From the NCBI RefSeq assembly GCF_020921035.1, contig NC_063160.1, positions 516,501-580,500 of the forward strand: a stretch of DNA of 64,000 nt, in the 5' to 3' direction. Shown one piece after another: positions 47,701 to 60,800 of this stretch (positions within the stretch are counted from its first letter, which is position 1; the number at the start of each line of letters is the position of its first letter). The stretch comes from Rhodamnia argentea (taxonomy: Eukaryota; Streptophyta; Magnoliopsida; Myrtales; Myrtaceae). The translations under genes and the position numbers were made by a program. The notes under the pieces are model-generated. The model had not been told where the DNA came from and searched no databases. It saw nothing but the letters and a program-made list of their open reading frames with translations.

Positions 47701-48241
47701 TGATTAAAAGGGAAAAATAGATATGCCATTGACAAGTGTTCATGATCCAATCAACCAAAAGATTTGGTTCATTGAGTACTAGAAATATCTTATCTAAATA
47801 GATTAAGCAACTTTCGACTATGGATATATGTGCCTGTTTCTGCAGAGAATGAGATCATCTAGACCTCCCCTTTTTGGCGTGTCTTGAGCCTCTATCTGCA
47901 CTTCACTTCTATCCCTTGAGCCTATAAGCTAGTCTCACTGATTCTTTCAGAACAATTGCTAGTTAATAAGTCATCAAAAAATAAAAATTGGACTGTGGAA
48001 TCTTCTACTTTTCATTGCTATAGGACCTGAAAGGCTGAGGTACTTTGAATTCTTCCTTTGTTGCTTTGTTTCTTTCTCTCTTATTCCTTGGTGTTGTTTA
48101 TTGGATAAAAGGCACATCATAGTCGGTTACTTTGTCCATTAATGTATTTCCCATTTCTACAGGTATAGCTTGAGCTATATCCCTTTTGCAAGATCTATGG
48201 TGTCAAAGGTCATGTTAGCTTGTTTTGACACGGAGTTTTAG
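44797..48241 (+). CDS. SFT2-type vesicle transport protein (Got1/Sft2 family)
   Basis: Small four-helix Golgi membrane protein needed for endosome-to-Golgi vesicle fusion in yeast. Six exons, 44797-44943, 45535-45588, 46398-46471, 47147-47264, 47368-47426 and 48163-48241, make 531 nt in frame, 176 aa, the normal plant size. Landmarks are a cytosolic N-terminus MEKMNQAYEKVKMLVGME, RFYGFAICLAAGLTCTLLSM, the FHPIKFGIMFTFGN loop, STAFLIGPKRQ with VNMMLDPIR, and SYIPFAR near the end. Four hydrophobic helices fall at roughly residues 54-75, 81-95, 115-135 and 138-158. Exon 1 alone could be read through its intron to a short hydrophobic frame, which I treat as an artefact. The Arabidopsis counterparts are At5g23550/At5g24170-type proteins. 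Confidence 0.93.
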
Positions 48242-51223
48242 ATAGATGTAAATCGGAACAGTTGTGGATACTAAGCAAAGTTGCACTGAAAATCATCCAG
48301 GGAACCATTCTGCATTGGCTGTGATTGGAGGTTAGTCAATTTAGTGGTTCATGCCGAAGATGAAACGTGGAAAGTGGAATGAATGTGTTTCTTTGATGTG
48401 TCAGTACTTTTGCCCCTTAAAGAGCCTTATCTGTAATTAAAGGGAATAGTTGGGGCTTTGAATTACACATGATCAAGTAGAGAGTCAATTGGTTAATCAT
48501 GTCATTACATTTATGATTTTTCACTGCTAGAAATGCTCATTTTATAACCTTCTTTTATGGACTGGAGACTTGAGATCTTAAGTTACTCTGATATGTCGTT
48601 TGTCCAAAAATTTTGTAGCTGCCTATGATTCCATTTTAATTGGTCCAGAAAGATATTTCTGTTTGTCTCTCCTCTGCTGCCTGTGGTGAACAACTCTTAA
48701 GAGTTCAGCAAACTAATCTCTCTGCTCAACACTTGACCAAGCTCAAATGTATGTGCTTGTCCGTTAGCAACAAAGATCCATCATAAAAGTATGAAGGATG
48801 TATGGAAATGTAAGAATTCGGTCAGTACATAATCAGATCTCTAGGAAAATTGATGATATTGTCATAGCAATACAGAACAATGATGGACTAGTGTAAGTTG
48901 ATGGGATTTTAGAAGGTGATAATTACTCTATTTTGGACCAAGATTAATTGTTGCCAAAGAGTAATAAGCAATTGAGACTCCTCATGAGCATAAAACATAA
49001 CTTTAATTGACTGCACCATTCATTTGTGAAGCTCACTCAACCGAAAAGGTTTGCCATATGTTTGACACATTTAGAGACATGGATTTCAGCTCGCTTAAAA
49101 GTTTTGTGGGGTGGAAATGGTTAGAAATTACCCAAGATATTGCAGTGTGGTTTCAATGGAACATTCAAGTTTAAAAGATGCTTAAGACATAGTAAAGTCC
49201 TGCGGTAGCATATGCTAATGTTATTGAAAAAGGTAAATAAATGGTTGACTTTCACAGGGATGTATTGTCAAGTACCACATGAAGAGAAGATATTAGTTAT
49301 TACTAATCAAAATGCTCTACAACTATTGTTAATCGAAGTAGAAGTAATCCAAGAGACAACCTTGCGATATTTGAACATTAGATGCTTATGAAACAATGCA
49401 ACACTCAAGGATCTTAACTTTAGGGTGTTATATTGCATGGACGAAAAGGAAAACAACTTATGCGGAAGAAAACTTACTGATGAGTGAGTTTTAACTTTAG
49501 TTGCTGGTGCAGCTATATCCTGGAGAGCCCGAATAAACAAGAATTAGCTGCTATACACCATCTAATGGCCACTCTCTTTCAGAAGCAGCCACGTTTATTA
49601 AGTAAGAAAGATTATGAGAATTAATTGCCATCACTTTTGACAAATACAAAGATAGTGGGTCATCGATCACTGCCTATTGATCCTCATAATCAAACCTCTT
49701 AATCTAGATTAGCCTTTCTTTGTGTTGTCTTATCGTTTTCGGGTATCCTAGGCTTAATCCCGATGCTTGATTGTTGATTAATTAAGAAAATAATGGCAAC
49801 TCAATTGAGTGCAGAGGAAAACCTCCTTATCATGATTATCTTATATTATGATTCAAAATCCTCCATACATCCACTCATCATTTCACTCTAGCTGGAGTCC
49901 CATCAGTTCCTCCTTTCAACTTTGGCATTCTACACAGCAGTGGATGCAAGCACGTGCCATTCTGAGTCCTTCCCATCCTAACTTCAAATGCATTGAACAT
50001 GTCCTGTACGTTTATCCCTTGGTTAATCAAGTCCTAAGAGATCAAATTCTGTCAAATGAGCTCTAAACCTTTTGAAAAATGTTCGATCTAGACCTAATCA
50101 TGCGGTGAACGACATTTTTCTGACAAAAAATGAGAGACGTTCGGTTTTACATGAAACTTAAGCATAACTTTTGCTGCACGTACGGAGTAAAACTCATAGA
50201 TTTTCCGTAATTTTAAAAGTAAAAATTTCATCTAAATTGAGGATGATATCCGGTTTAAGCCAAAACCCTGAATCGGCCAGAAGCACGGGTAAAGCAAAAT
50301 TTCCATGTACTTGGAAGAGTGACTGTTGAAATTTTTCCACGCTAAGCTGGAAAATAGGGGAAGATTATGAGTAGAAAAACCAACTTATGGTCTGGTGAGG
50401 CACCATAGTCTTTCCTGATACTTGATCAAACTTCCTTGGGAGAAAAAAGAAATAAAAAGAGGAGTTTCCCCATGGTGGTAATGCTATTCATAGCCAAATT
50501 CTACATGTACGTACTTCATCCTTATGTGAGAGGCTGAACATGATTTTGACAGGGAAATATTTTCTCATTTAGCATTCTGAGCATTAGATGCTTACTACCA
50601 GACCAGAGGGCAATACTTGCCTTCAAGTTTCAGTAGCCAATTTGGTCTAGACTGCCTACTGAGCTATATTTATACTCAGAATGCTTTGATCAGGGAAGTT
50701 CATATATCTTCTTCTTATCTTCAATTCGCTTGCATTTTACCCATCTTCGGATTGCTACTTGTCAAGTTTCCTGCCTTCCACTGTAAATGCCCTTTGTGCA
50801 TGTATTTCTACGATTTATCCCAACAGAGGGGAACTCTCCTCACTGAATATTCTCCAAGGATGGGGAGAAACTGGGTTCTTTGCAGCAGGAGCTCACTGTT
50901 AATTGAGGAGCTATCTGCTTTCGCATCCTCCAGCATACATTGAAGAAGACACGCATGTTGCCAAAGCCTCGATAAAACAAGACAGAAGGACCGACTATGT
51001 CATCACTATGATTGTTACATCAGTAATGCGGGAAATGTGGGAATTATATGACACTCTTTAACAACCATACTAAACAGGATTAGAGCTATTGATTCAAACA
51101 GCGCTAACATGAATGACCGACTGCAGCATGATCACTGTCTAATAAGAAAAAGTGATGGCCGTGGAGTAGAGAAGGTACATGAATGGAGTGAATTAGGTGA
51201 ACGCAGGAGAAAAGGTGGCATTA
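48242..51223. other. Long intergenic region without recognisable genes
   Basis: About 3 kb of AT-rich DNA. Short frames (for example 108 codons at 50617-50943) show no family features. The 48.8-49.6 kb stretch has a texture suggestive of decayed transposon, but no domain can be named. Confidence 0.45.
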
Positions 51224-51880
51224 TTAACGTTTGCTGGGGAGGTAATGATGCTTGTTGTTGTGTATCCAGACCTTAAGAACTCTCCTCTCGATCCCGAGCT
51301 CTTGGCAGAATCGCTCCACCACTTGTTCATCCAGCTTCTGCATTCTCCATCCGGCTTTCGTTGCGAAGGCCAACATTTTCTCCTTCTGTGTTGCAGTGAA
51401 CTTGGTCCTGTTCCTCCTCTTCTTCTTCACAACAATCTCCACCTTGTGTGTTTCATCTCCCCCGCTATCCGTAGGACTGTTAAGAGGATCTGACTTTAGC
51501 AAATGCAAAGTCAAGCCTCTAGAAGTATCGACAATTGAAGGGTGCACTGCTAGAATTTCTCTCCTGTGGAAATTTCGATGGCAATTGCAGGCCGAGCATT
51601 TGAGGGCATTGAGCGTTCCTTCTTCTCCACTAGGCATGAACTCACCACACCCGTCCCTCGCATTCCCACCAATTGCAGCTGCATGGTTCTTCTGGCATTC
51701 TCTGTACTTTGCCACACCCGGCCCCTCACCGCCACTCAAAGAAGGTCCTCCTTTTTTGTCGTGATCTTCTCGTTGAATATAAGGCGGTGACGAACGAGGC
51801 GGAACTTGACCATCAGTATCATCACTGGTGCTTCTTGATGATGGCAGCGGCTTATCGCCCGCTTGGCTCATGCCCTTCAA
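51224..51880 (-). CDS. Zinc-finger homeodomain (ZF-HD/ZHD) transcription factor
   Basis: Intronless, 218 aa, as typical for this plant-specific family. The ZF-HD dimerisation zinc finger is at residues 58-108 (YRECQKNHAAAIGG, DGCGEFMPSGEEG, ALKCSACNCHRNFHRRE) with all conserved Cys/His. The homeodomain is at about 153-212: a basic KKKRRNRTKF start, QKEKMLAFATKAGWRMQK, and the recognition helix VLKVWIHNNKHH. It lacks the long C-terminal tail seen in some ZHDs. The N-terminal 55 residues are Ser/Pro/Asp-rich and disordered. The first ATG gives MKGMSQ; a second Met at residue 4 is also possible. ZHDs act in the nucleus as dimers, many in floral and stress programmes. I cannot assign a specific paralogue number. 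Confidence 0.93.
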   Translation of the reverse strand: MKGMSQAGDKPLPSSRSTSDDTDGQVPPRSSPPYIQREDHDKKGGPSLSGGEGPGVAKYRECQKNHAAAIGGNARDGCGEFMPSGEEGTLNALKCSACNCHRNFHRREILAVHPSIVDTSRGLTLHLLKSDPLNSPTDSGGDETHKVEIVVKKKRRNRTKFTATQKEKMLAFATKAGWRMQKLDEQVVERFCQELGIERRVLKVWIHNNKHHYLPSKR

Positions 51881-53844
51881 TCTCTCTCTTTCTCCCCCTC
51901 ACCAGGCAATGGATTTCCAATTAGTTCGAATAAGAAGATAGCAATCTTCCAGGCGGTGGAAGTGAAATGGAAGCAAAGAAAGGAATGCTTTTTCCATAAC
52001 ATTGAAAGCTACACTATATATAATGGCTGCCGGCAGATGAGTAGGTGTTAAAAGGATGTTCTGTTCCCTCATATTTTAACGTTCTCAGTATATTTTTATA
52101 GCAGCACCAACTAGGTAATGGATATTGTAAAGAAAACCATCCTATGTATACTAAGAAGGTGTATAAATTCCATTGATGGTGAATTTGTAAGCAAAGCTGT
52201 CATTAATATCATATTTGATAATGTATGAATATATGCATGCTATGGTTATCAATGGAAGAGGTAGGTGGGAGTTCTTGGTTTTAATACCAGGATACAGAAA
52301 AGGGACTGCATGAACATTTTGATTCAGCAGGTACTGACAAAAATAGGAATTTGTGTCTAAGAATTCAAGCAGCTGGTTGGTGAAAACTTTGTTCTACTTG
52401 TGCTATCAGAGACACTACCATGCAATGCATTTGGGCTCTTGTTTTAAGCGAATACTAATTCCTTGGTTAGCTCCTAGTTTCCTTTAATTATATATTGAGA
52501 ATTTCTACTGCATAAACACAGTCTTTACCAGTTTTTTCCCCTTTTTCTCCCACTGCAAAGTACTCTACGACACCCATTGGCATATGGATTGCCCGGCAAG
52601 CGAAACGTCGTGTGATGATGAGGACGGTGGTTCATTTACTTTCATATTTTTCATGGATACAGTCTGTTAATTGAAGTAATCAATTCAATGGACATGAGAT
52701 GAAAGTAATGGCGCAAGAAGCTGAGAACAGGACAAGAAGCTTAATCAGGTTTCATAAAATTAAGTTTCTTCTGAGGTTGCTTTGAAGGAAGGGAATCATT
52801 GGATGGACTAACGTAAGCTGTTGGGATCGATAGCTCCTCTTCCCATTAATATATCATGTAATCTCCTCACTGGGCCATACTTTTATGTGATTTAGTTGTA
52901 ATTAAGTAGGATTGTGAGTCTTTGGGTTAAAAAAGTAATGTCATGCGGCCATCCACAATCAATGGCTAACCCAACTTTCCAAGCTTTAGCTTTACTTTTA
53001 AGTATCTAATCAGCACCCTATTGTTCATAGTCCAAATATGGCTGGTAGTTCTAGACTTGGACCATGGCTTTGAGATTTCTCTTTGATAGGTGTTCATCTA
53101 TTCGGGCGCAATTGGATATATTCGATCTACCAAAGGTAAATCACTCTAATTGTTCGGTCAATCAAACTTTAGTGACATTAATCCACTAGTAAGGAACTGA
53201 TAGGTAACCTTGAAAAAAAGAGAGAAGGCAGCAAAGTAGTTTTCTCCTTATTCGGTAGTTGAAATCTATGGCGAGTGATGCCACATAAGAAACATTTAGT
53301 CTAAGATCAGATGCACCGCTAAATCAGGCGAGGAGGTAGATATTCGGGATTTGGAAATTCGACAAAACCGATACTGTCCTTGTGCGAGACTTGCTGCTCA
53401 TTCTCGTGCGCACACAATCGTGGATATGCATATGTAGGATTGGTCTTGTAATCCTAATAGGTAGTGATTAGGGAACTGCATATGTCCATCATATTAACAG
53501 CTTGTAGCCCATCATGCATTTTGTCTCAAAAGTCAATATGCAAATGCCGAAAGTGACTATTTGGTGGTGGTGCTTTCAGCACGGGTGAAATAAATGTGAG
53601 GGACAGCAAGACAGTAGAAAGCAAGGACTTGTCGTGCACTTTAAATCTATTTGCCCAAATTCATGGTGCATCAAGAAACATGAGAAGCGGATGCAGCTGA
53701 AACTCCACACTCTTGCATTCTTATTGACTGAAACAAATTAACAGGAGACAGATTTACTCACACGTAAGTTTAAGAATGTCTATAACACATGGACTTCAGA
53801 GGACAACAGCAATACACAAGATTGCATATTTCACACTACATAGA
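51881..53844. other. Upstream region of ZHD and intergenic DNA
   Basis: The first 150 bp is the ZHD leader and core promoter. The rest to 53.8 kb has no recognisable gene. Roughly 53.5-53.84 kb is likely the 3' UTR of the dioxygenase gene. Confidence 0.45.
52014..52023 (-). promoter_or_regulatory. Candidate TATA box of the ZHD gene
   Basis: Minus-strand TTATATATAG about 135 bp upstream of the ZHD ATG, in a position consistent with a core promoter. Confidence 0.45.
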
Positions 53845-56072
53845 TCAGCTGTCCTTGGTGAATTCATAAGAGGCATAAGAAAGGGTTCCGTTACTCCAGC
53901 TATGGTGGATGAGTTTTGCCTTGGCATTGACACCTGCGGCGCCCATCGCTACATGCAATGGGTAAAAGTGATCTGGCCATGGGTGAGCCTTTTTGGCATG
54001 TGGTGCTCTCTCGTCATAGTGGTTGACATCTTCATATCTGCCATAACAAAGAAACATATTCTGGCAATGAGTTACTTCTTAAGCCAACAGAAAAGATACC
54101 AAAATTGCAAGCCTGTGACATACATGGAGAGATGATTTAGAAACAAATTCCAGAATGCCGTTCGACATGGCGAGAATCAGTTAAGATGCATGAGAAATAT
54201 AACCAATTAAAACGTGACATAACTCAACATCAGCAAATGCACTCACCCCATTGAAAAATCAATCCCGGTTGAGCAAAAAAAAAAAATTATTGCACTGAGA
54301 GTAATAACCAAAGAATGGCCATGCAGAAGAAAACTGCTATACAATTACAGACTTACATTAGCAGCATAGCGATCAAAAAAAGGCAAACCTAGAGTTTCGC
54401 CCATTGATGAAAATGTTGAAAGCATGTTTATTTGCATGAAATCTTTCCAAATGAAAATGCGTCAACCGCAAAAGTTTCTTCTCTGAGAAAAAATTTGCAG
54501 CCCTTAACATCTCTAGAGGAAGGAGTTTTGGCAAAGTGTCACATTGCAATTTACACCAAAATGAATCAGGGCAAAACCAATGATGGCAAATACAGTTTGT
54601 TCCCATAATGTGTTTATACGAAATGTTAATGAAGTAGTCATTCTTAAAAGTGCAAAAATTTACAGGTATCATGATTAGAAACCATCCCTGACAATGATTC
54701 TGCACTAGAGTTAAATCAGCTCCAAGCCTCCAACACGGTAAAGAAAACCGTCCATGTAAACAAAAAGTTTGCTTCAACAATTACCTTCCTTCAAGAAGAG
54801 CATCCTTGAGCCAGCCGTCAAATTCTGAAGCCCAAGAAGGAACAGGAGCATCGCCAAAGTGAATGTCCCTCAAGTTGTGAGTAGTACTTCCAGAACCAAC
54901 AATTAGAACGCCTTCCTCCTTGAGAGGTGCCAATGCCTTCCCCAAGTTATAGTGATATGTACCATCTCTATCAGACTGAATGGAGAGTTGACACACTGGA
55001 ACATCAGCCTCTGGATACATGAACATCAGCGGAACCCAAGCACCATGGTCAAGCCCGCGTTTGGTGTCTTCATTGACGCGCTTGAACCCAGATGCCAGGA
55101 GCAGTTCTTTCACGCTCTTTGCAAGTTCAGGAGCACCTGGTGCAGGATACTTGAGCTGACAATGGGTACAATTAGTTAGATCGGAGACCAATCAACTTCC
55201 TTGCTTTACTTCACGAATGAGATATGGCGGCACTCTGTCAATGCTAAATCTAAATAAGGTCCCCAAGGCATGTTCCATCGGATGCCGCTTAGGGTAATCC
55301 TCTCTTCAATGGCACTGGGATTCTAAAAGTGAATTCTTAAAGTGAATGAGCATACCCGAGGCTAGTTTTCTATAGCATTTATTTTCCCTATCCGCGCAAT
55401 GTCAGTGCAAAAGCAAAAGAAAATAGAAAAGGTCTGGCCTTTCTTGGACAATACACTCTCAGAACTGTTATTGTTTGTTTGTCTAATCATTCAACCAGTG
55501 AGGGTGCAATGTGCAACCTAACACCACAACATGCAACTGCAGGTAGAAATGGAAAGCAAAGCAAGAGCGTGTAAAAGGCGACAGTCGGCGGCGGCACAGT
55601 TTTTTAAATGGTGGGTGGTGGTAGGTGTAGAACAAAATCATCAAAAAAATTGGGGGGGCAGCAGTTCAAACAAAGAGTCAACGATGAACATGGAAGCCCG
55701 GATCACAGTATCAAACAATCTAGAGAATCAACGCGACCACATAAGGGACAAAAACCAAAAGCGAAGAAGATGAAGAAAAAAATGGCATGTGTGGCAATGA
55801 GCAAAAGTGAGCAAACAGAGGAGAGGAAAATGAGGGAAGACAACCTGGTACATGGGCTTGGGGAAGTTGTAGAAGTCGTAGATGGTGTCGTTGCGATGGA
55901 CGACGTTGACGGAGGGTTCCTTGGTGTCCCAGTGGCCGGAGATCATGAGGATGGCCTTGGGCCTCTGAGGCAACACCGAGTCCTTCCACGACGACAGGAA
56001 GTGCCTCGCCTGAATCGACTCGTCGATCGACATCATCGGCGATCCGTGCGATATGTAGAACGTGCGCTCCAT
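53845..56072 (-). CDS. Extradiol ring-cleavage dioxygenase, LigB/DOPA-dioxygenase class
   Basis: Non-haem Fe(II) enzyme of the LigB superfamily, related to betalain DODA and to Arabidopsis LigB (At4g15093). Three exons on the minus strand, 56072-55845, 55155-54785 and 54037-53845, make 792 nt, 263 aa, the expected length. Visible family motifs are FYISHGSPM at residues 5-13, LMISGHWDT with FPKPMYQ downstream in exon 1, [12 protein letters not shown] at the start of exon 2, [22 protein letters not shown], and [19 protein letters not shown]-type sequence in exon 3, which bring the expected metal-ligand and catalytic histidines. The start is the first ATG after a TATA box. In non-betalain plants this clade has uncertain substrates; Arabidopsis LigB has been linked to arabidopyrone-type caffealdehyde products. 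Intron 1 (about 690 bp) is purine-rich. Confidence 0.94.
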
Positions 56073-56145
56073 TCCTCAATCGATTCACCGATTCCTTTCT
56101 TCTTCCTGGAATGTGAAGAAGAAGCCGAAACCATCACGTCCTTCC

Positions 56146-56153
56146 TTTTTATA
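56146..56153 (-). promoter_or_regulatory. Candidate TATA box of the dioxygenase gene
   Basis: Minus-strand TATAAAAA 74 bp upstream of the ATG, with a short purine/pyrimidine-rich leader between. This is a good core promoter position. Confidence 0.5.
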
Positions 56154-56159
56154 CGACAA

Positions 56160-57659
56160 GAAAACCACCCAACCGACGAACGGATCGTGATGTGACGTGA
56201 GATTATCAAATTGCGAAGGTTAGGTAGGGACGTGCCTGGTTACAACCTAACCGTGGTTCCCTGTTTTTACTGACGATTGACTCATCCCTTATTTCAAGTG
56301 AATCTCGATTTTGAATCTATCGAATTGAGCTCGAGATCGCCCGATCTGGTACAGCTCGTAAGCTTAATGAAGCTCGATTAAGTGTCTATTTGCTTATAAT
56401 TCTATAAACAGACATCAGAAATGGTTAAAATTATACAGAAACTTGAGCTTTTTTCTATTCAAACACACGAGCTCGAGCACGGCTTGAGCATGAATCTCGA
56501 TACTCCATCCAGAGCTAGAGTCAAGTTTTGAGCATCGGGTTTATGAGCAAAAGTCTGAACTTGAGCTTAGTAAAAATATCAGCTTGACTCGAGCTCAATT
56601 ATATCTCTAGTCTCTACTATTGGCCATACCAGAAAGCCTAAAATAGCTCGGGCTTGTCTTGACCAAACGTTGTTCATTTGCGTACCAAACGTTGTTCATT
56701 TGCATACACGATGATCAATGTTGTTTATGAGATTAAGTATCGGGTTCATGTATTTGTGTCCATGCAAAAGAATTGCTCCACTACCCACAGGAGACAAACA
56801 CGAAAGAGTGAGCAAGTGGAGAGAGCAAGAACACGAGCCAGCAACCATCATCCATCACTAACCAGAAGAGGAAGGGCCGGCCATTCCTATTCAATAAAGC
56901 CTAGAAATGAGTAAATGAGCCAAGGCCAAGGCATCAATTCATTAGTCAGCAACCATGTCATTCGTAGGTCGTGGACTAGGACAAACCCCCTCTCGATCAC
57001 AAAGTGTGTTCTGACGAGGCATCGTGGGTCGACGGTCCAAGTCACTTTTAGGGAAAGTGGGGGACACATATCTTTTGGCCTTAGAGGCACCGAATTAGAG
57101 CACTTTTTTTTTTTTTTTTTGCTTTCCCATCAAGACATGTTGACACTACTAAAAATTATTAAAAAGAAAATCGTAAATGACCCTTTGACCGTCGGTAATT
57201 GCATGTTCCTGAATCAATTATCTACAGTGTTGTTCCCAGCTAAATAGAGTGAGATTCCAAGGACTAAAAAGTAAAAGATTAACAAGAGGCTCAAGTTAAA
57301 CACACTTCCAAGTACACACTTGAGAAAAGTATTGCACAACCGAGAAAGGTAGCTTGGGTTGAATGTTGGCCTTATTTGCTCTTAAAGAAGTGTTCATAAG
57401 AACAAGTTGTTAATGGAATTCCCTAGACAGAATTCTGGGCGAGAGAGAGAGAGAGAGAGAGATGGAAGAAGTTGTTAACTGAAGTTGAGGGAATCCCCCA
57501 TGCATTTGCATTGCCAAAAATTCATCTAATTGTGAAGACACCTGCCAAGGTAGTTGCTTCAGCTACTCCTCTAAACTCACCATTCCAGAAATAACTCTCT
57601 ACCTTACTGAAAATCAACCTACCAAAAAAACTCACCAGCCTCGCCCTGCATTTCTTCCC
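56160..57659. other. Intergenic DNA with GA microsatellite
   Basis: 56.3-56.65 kb is rich in GAGCTCGA-type short palindromes, suggestive of a repeat. A (GA)n tract lies at about 57440-57462 and a poly-T run at 57104-57120. No gene is recognised. The right end is the 3' flank of the SET gene. Confidence 0.45.
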
Positions 57660-60600
57660 TTATACTCCTCCTCGTGTGTCACCTTTTTTACGCCCAAACG
57701 ATTCGACTTTGAAGGAAGCATATCTTCTGAGCTTCTCCAGGATCCTCCTCTCACAGACACGCAATATCAACGTGTAACACAGCTTCCGATCTTCGCTGCA
57801 ACGGCACATTTTCAACGCTTCAATGTCATCTCTGATTGACTTTGGACCGTAAAGCCTCTCCCGGATGTCTGCAAGTTCCAGAAGGGCTTTACAAACACCT
57901 TCAGTGACCAGCAGATCCTCGCTAAGTTCTGATGTTGGTGCCTCTCGCAATTTCTCTTTTTCTGATAGAAGGGTATCCAAGTTGTAAGCCTGTTCAGTAG
58001 ATACTGCAATATCCAAAATATGATACGCATCATCTGGTAACAACATTATGTACAACAATATTATCAGCTCCAGCTGAGGTTCCCCATTGTACGAGATCTC
58101 AAAGTATTCCGAGTCTTGGCTGACGCATCCAGAGTAATTGAATCTTCTCCACATGGCAACCCTTGCTCTACTGTGGCGGTTAGAAAACAGAGAATTACTC
58201 CATTCCAACACCAGTTCTATGTCAATGTTGACTATGTCATATGGATTATTTTCCTCAGTAAATCCATATCTGTGAAGCAATGCCGCATTACCCAGAGTCC
58301 CATATGTATTATACACCTAAAAAAGATAAAAGACATTTAGGTAAATCTGGAACGGAAATATCTGCACACTCCAAGTTCCTCACGATCAACAAAGCAGGAA
58401 ATGTTCAACCTAGAGTCAACTCTTGCTAGATTACTAAATCTTCCACTAGGATAAAAGGCTTTCGTCTGGCCAGGAAGCATGTGCTAAAGAAAGACTGAAA
58501 CGATAATATTTGTTTCCTGTCATCACGTTTGGCAATTAAATGTAACAGGACATGCATATGTATGTGTCACATTTCACGTCCATATGTATAAAGGCACCTG
58601 TTAAAAAGGAAAAACATTGCTCGAGTTGTTATCCCAACCTGTCAATTGACATCTATGAAGCAGGTGATATTTCACACTAAAATGCTCGAGGACATAATGC
58701 CATCCTACTAAACCAACGATGATGCAAAATTGATGCCAAATTCCAGATGTTGAAAAGATGGAGCATGAAAATAACCTCATCTCCAGCATTGACGTCTTTT
58801 ACTAGAATCATTTCCAGAACAGCTGGGTCCTCTTTTGTCACTGGAGGGCGGCGCTCCATGTTTCCAGTAGAATTCGTATCCAAATCTTGAATTAACTGTC
58901 CATTCCCATCCTCACTAATGTCAGCATCAGGATAGTCATCGCAATAATCTGAGTCATCATCAGATTCACCATGAGAAGATACACTAGTGAAGTTTACATC
59001 CTCAGCTCCTGTCTTGTGGTTAAACCTGGATTCAGAGCATCAAGGAAGCAACTGATTATACAGGTAATGCCACTTCCAGTTCATACAGTGAAAACATATG
59101 TAGAGGGAAATAAGCAAGGGTGGCGTGTTACTAAACGAAGGAAAAATAGTCGTGAACACCTGTAGATCTATTTAAGTACTTGAAGTTCTGGCCTTGCAGC
59201 CATATATTGTGTTTTTTTTTTGTTTTTTGGGTGTTCTAATTTTATAGAACATTTTAAGTGCCAAAACCAGACTTTAATCTAAACGATTGAGTATTCAGTT
59301 AATTTGTCATTGGTCTCACAATTTGCTTGCGGTGCTGTTGAAAAAGATCATGTGGTGCATATCTCTCCAAACCACTCGTTGTTCTTCATCTATGCCATGG
59401 CTTTTACAAGTTGTAGCACACCACAAGATCCAGTAATGTCATCTCTTGGCATTGTGAACAGTACAACCTAATTTGTTCTTCCTAGTCATGGGCCCCGAAA
59501 ACACAAACACAAACACAAACAACCCTAATAAAGTGCATGGATGCTCATCTACATACAGATCATACAACATTTATGAAAATGTATGAGCTAATAGCAAGAC
59601 AACAAATCTAAATCACCTTGTTTAGGCAAAGTGACAGATTACAAGGAAACAATGAAGAGGATCGAATCAATAGGAGAAGGCGCCACAAATAACCCGCAAT
59701 AAAAGTATCAAGAAACAAGTACTCACAGATCAGCCAAAGGAACCATTCCATATCCATGGTAATCGTCTATTTCAAACGACCGTGAAGAAACAAGACTTTT
59801 CGCCGCAAAGTAATGTTCAGGGCCAAAATACTCCAGATCGAGCTTTAACAGTCTGGAATCTAGAAGGGGCAAAATGCACTCTTTCCAGTCATCATAAATA
59901 AGAGCTTTGTCTTCCCTCACAGTCTGCCTACAATGACCAAGTAGTTAGCTGCAGCAGAGCACATGTCGCTCTGATTACTCATCACCGCCACATTGTCAAG
60001 CGAGAATGAACTACACTGAACACGAAAAAGGGCCTAAAACTTTCCAACAAGAAAACCACAAAAAAGAAAAAAAAAAACCACTGCATTGGCCCAGAAAAAT
60101 CCCATCCGAATTCCCACTAAAAACTGAATCAGCAAGTAGCAGCATTTTCAGTTTATATCATCTCATAAAGCCCAGCCAACCATTCCACGCTACGGGAATG
60201 ACGCCAGTTCTTGACTAGGAATTCCACGCAGATTAACCAGATTCCAATAAAGAAAAGCAAAGCAATTGAGCTCGACAAGGAGAGTAGCGGCAAATTACAA
60301 ATGGGGAGGATTAAAAATCACGAAGTCCGTACCTTGTGGAGCTCGGTCCCAGGGAGTAGCCGGTCGACTTCGTCGAGAGACCAGACCAAAGGTAAGCACT
60401 GCTTGTCGGGCAAGAGCTGAAGGTAACCAGCCCAGTGCGAGGTCTCGCCCAAGCTCTTCTCGTACATGAGAGCCACGGACAGCCCCAAGCTACCGTCCAA
60501 GCCGGCCGCTTCGATAAGTGAGCTCGCCCCGCTCGTCTTGATGGTGAGGCAAGCTGCCTTGGGGATGGTGGCGACGAGGTCCCCTTCCTTGAGGTCGCAC

Positions 60601-60800
60601 AGCGCCATGACGGCGATTCCCAGGGAGGGATCGTCGGTGAAGCGGAGAGCGTCGCTACAATCGATGGACTGAGACTTCATCCACCTCTTGAACGCCCTCA
60701 ACCGCCTGCTCACGAAGGAATGGAGATGCCATCAGTCTGCGCGTGCGTGCGCGCGCTCAGAGAGAGAGAAAGAGAGAGAGAGAGAGTACCTGGAAGCCAT
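57660..60800 (-). CDS. SET-domain protein lysine methyltransferase, SETD6/RBCMT-like
   Basis: AdoMet-dependent lysine methyltransferase of the split-SET class (SETD3/SETD6/Rubisco LSMT). Minus-strand exons 60800-60790, 60705-60333, 59923-59727, 59025-58776 and 58316-57660 make 1,488 nt, 495 aa. The first coding exon is only 11 nt: M-A-S plus two bases that complete Arg4, continuing RLRAFKRWMKS. SET landmarks are LKEGDLVATIPK, the ADLFNH motif at residues 192-197, and YNTYGTLGNAALLHRYGF at 279-296, which holds the AdoMet-binding Asn and Tyr. An acidic insert at about 200-240 separates the two halves. The C-terminal alpha-helical region is the Rubisco-LSMT-type substrate-binding domain, and the protein ends in a basic tail. 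No clear plastid transit peptide is visible, so a cytosolic or nuclear site (perhaps ribosomal or other protein substrates) is more likely than Rubisco. Confidence 0.93.

Noticed and set aside
50617-50943. 108-codon plus-strand frame
   Set aside because: Cysteine- and serine-rich without any recognisable domain, signal or codon pattern. Expected by chance in AT-rich intergenic DNA.
51252-51764. 170-codon plus-strand frame
   Set aside because: Antisense shadow of the ZHD gene. The sense frame carries complete zinc-finger and homeodomain motifs.
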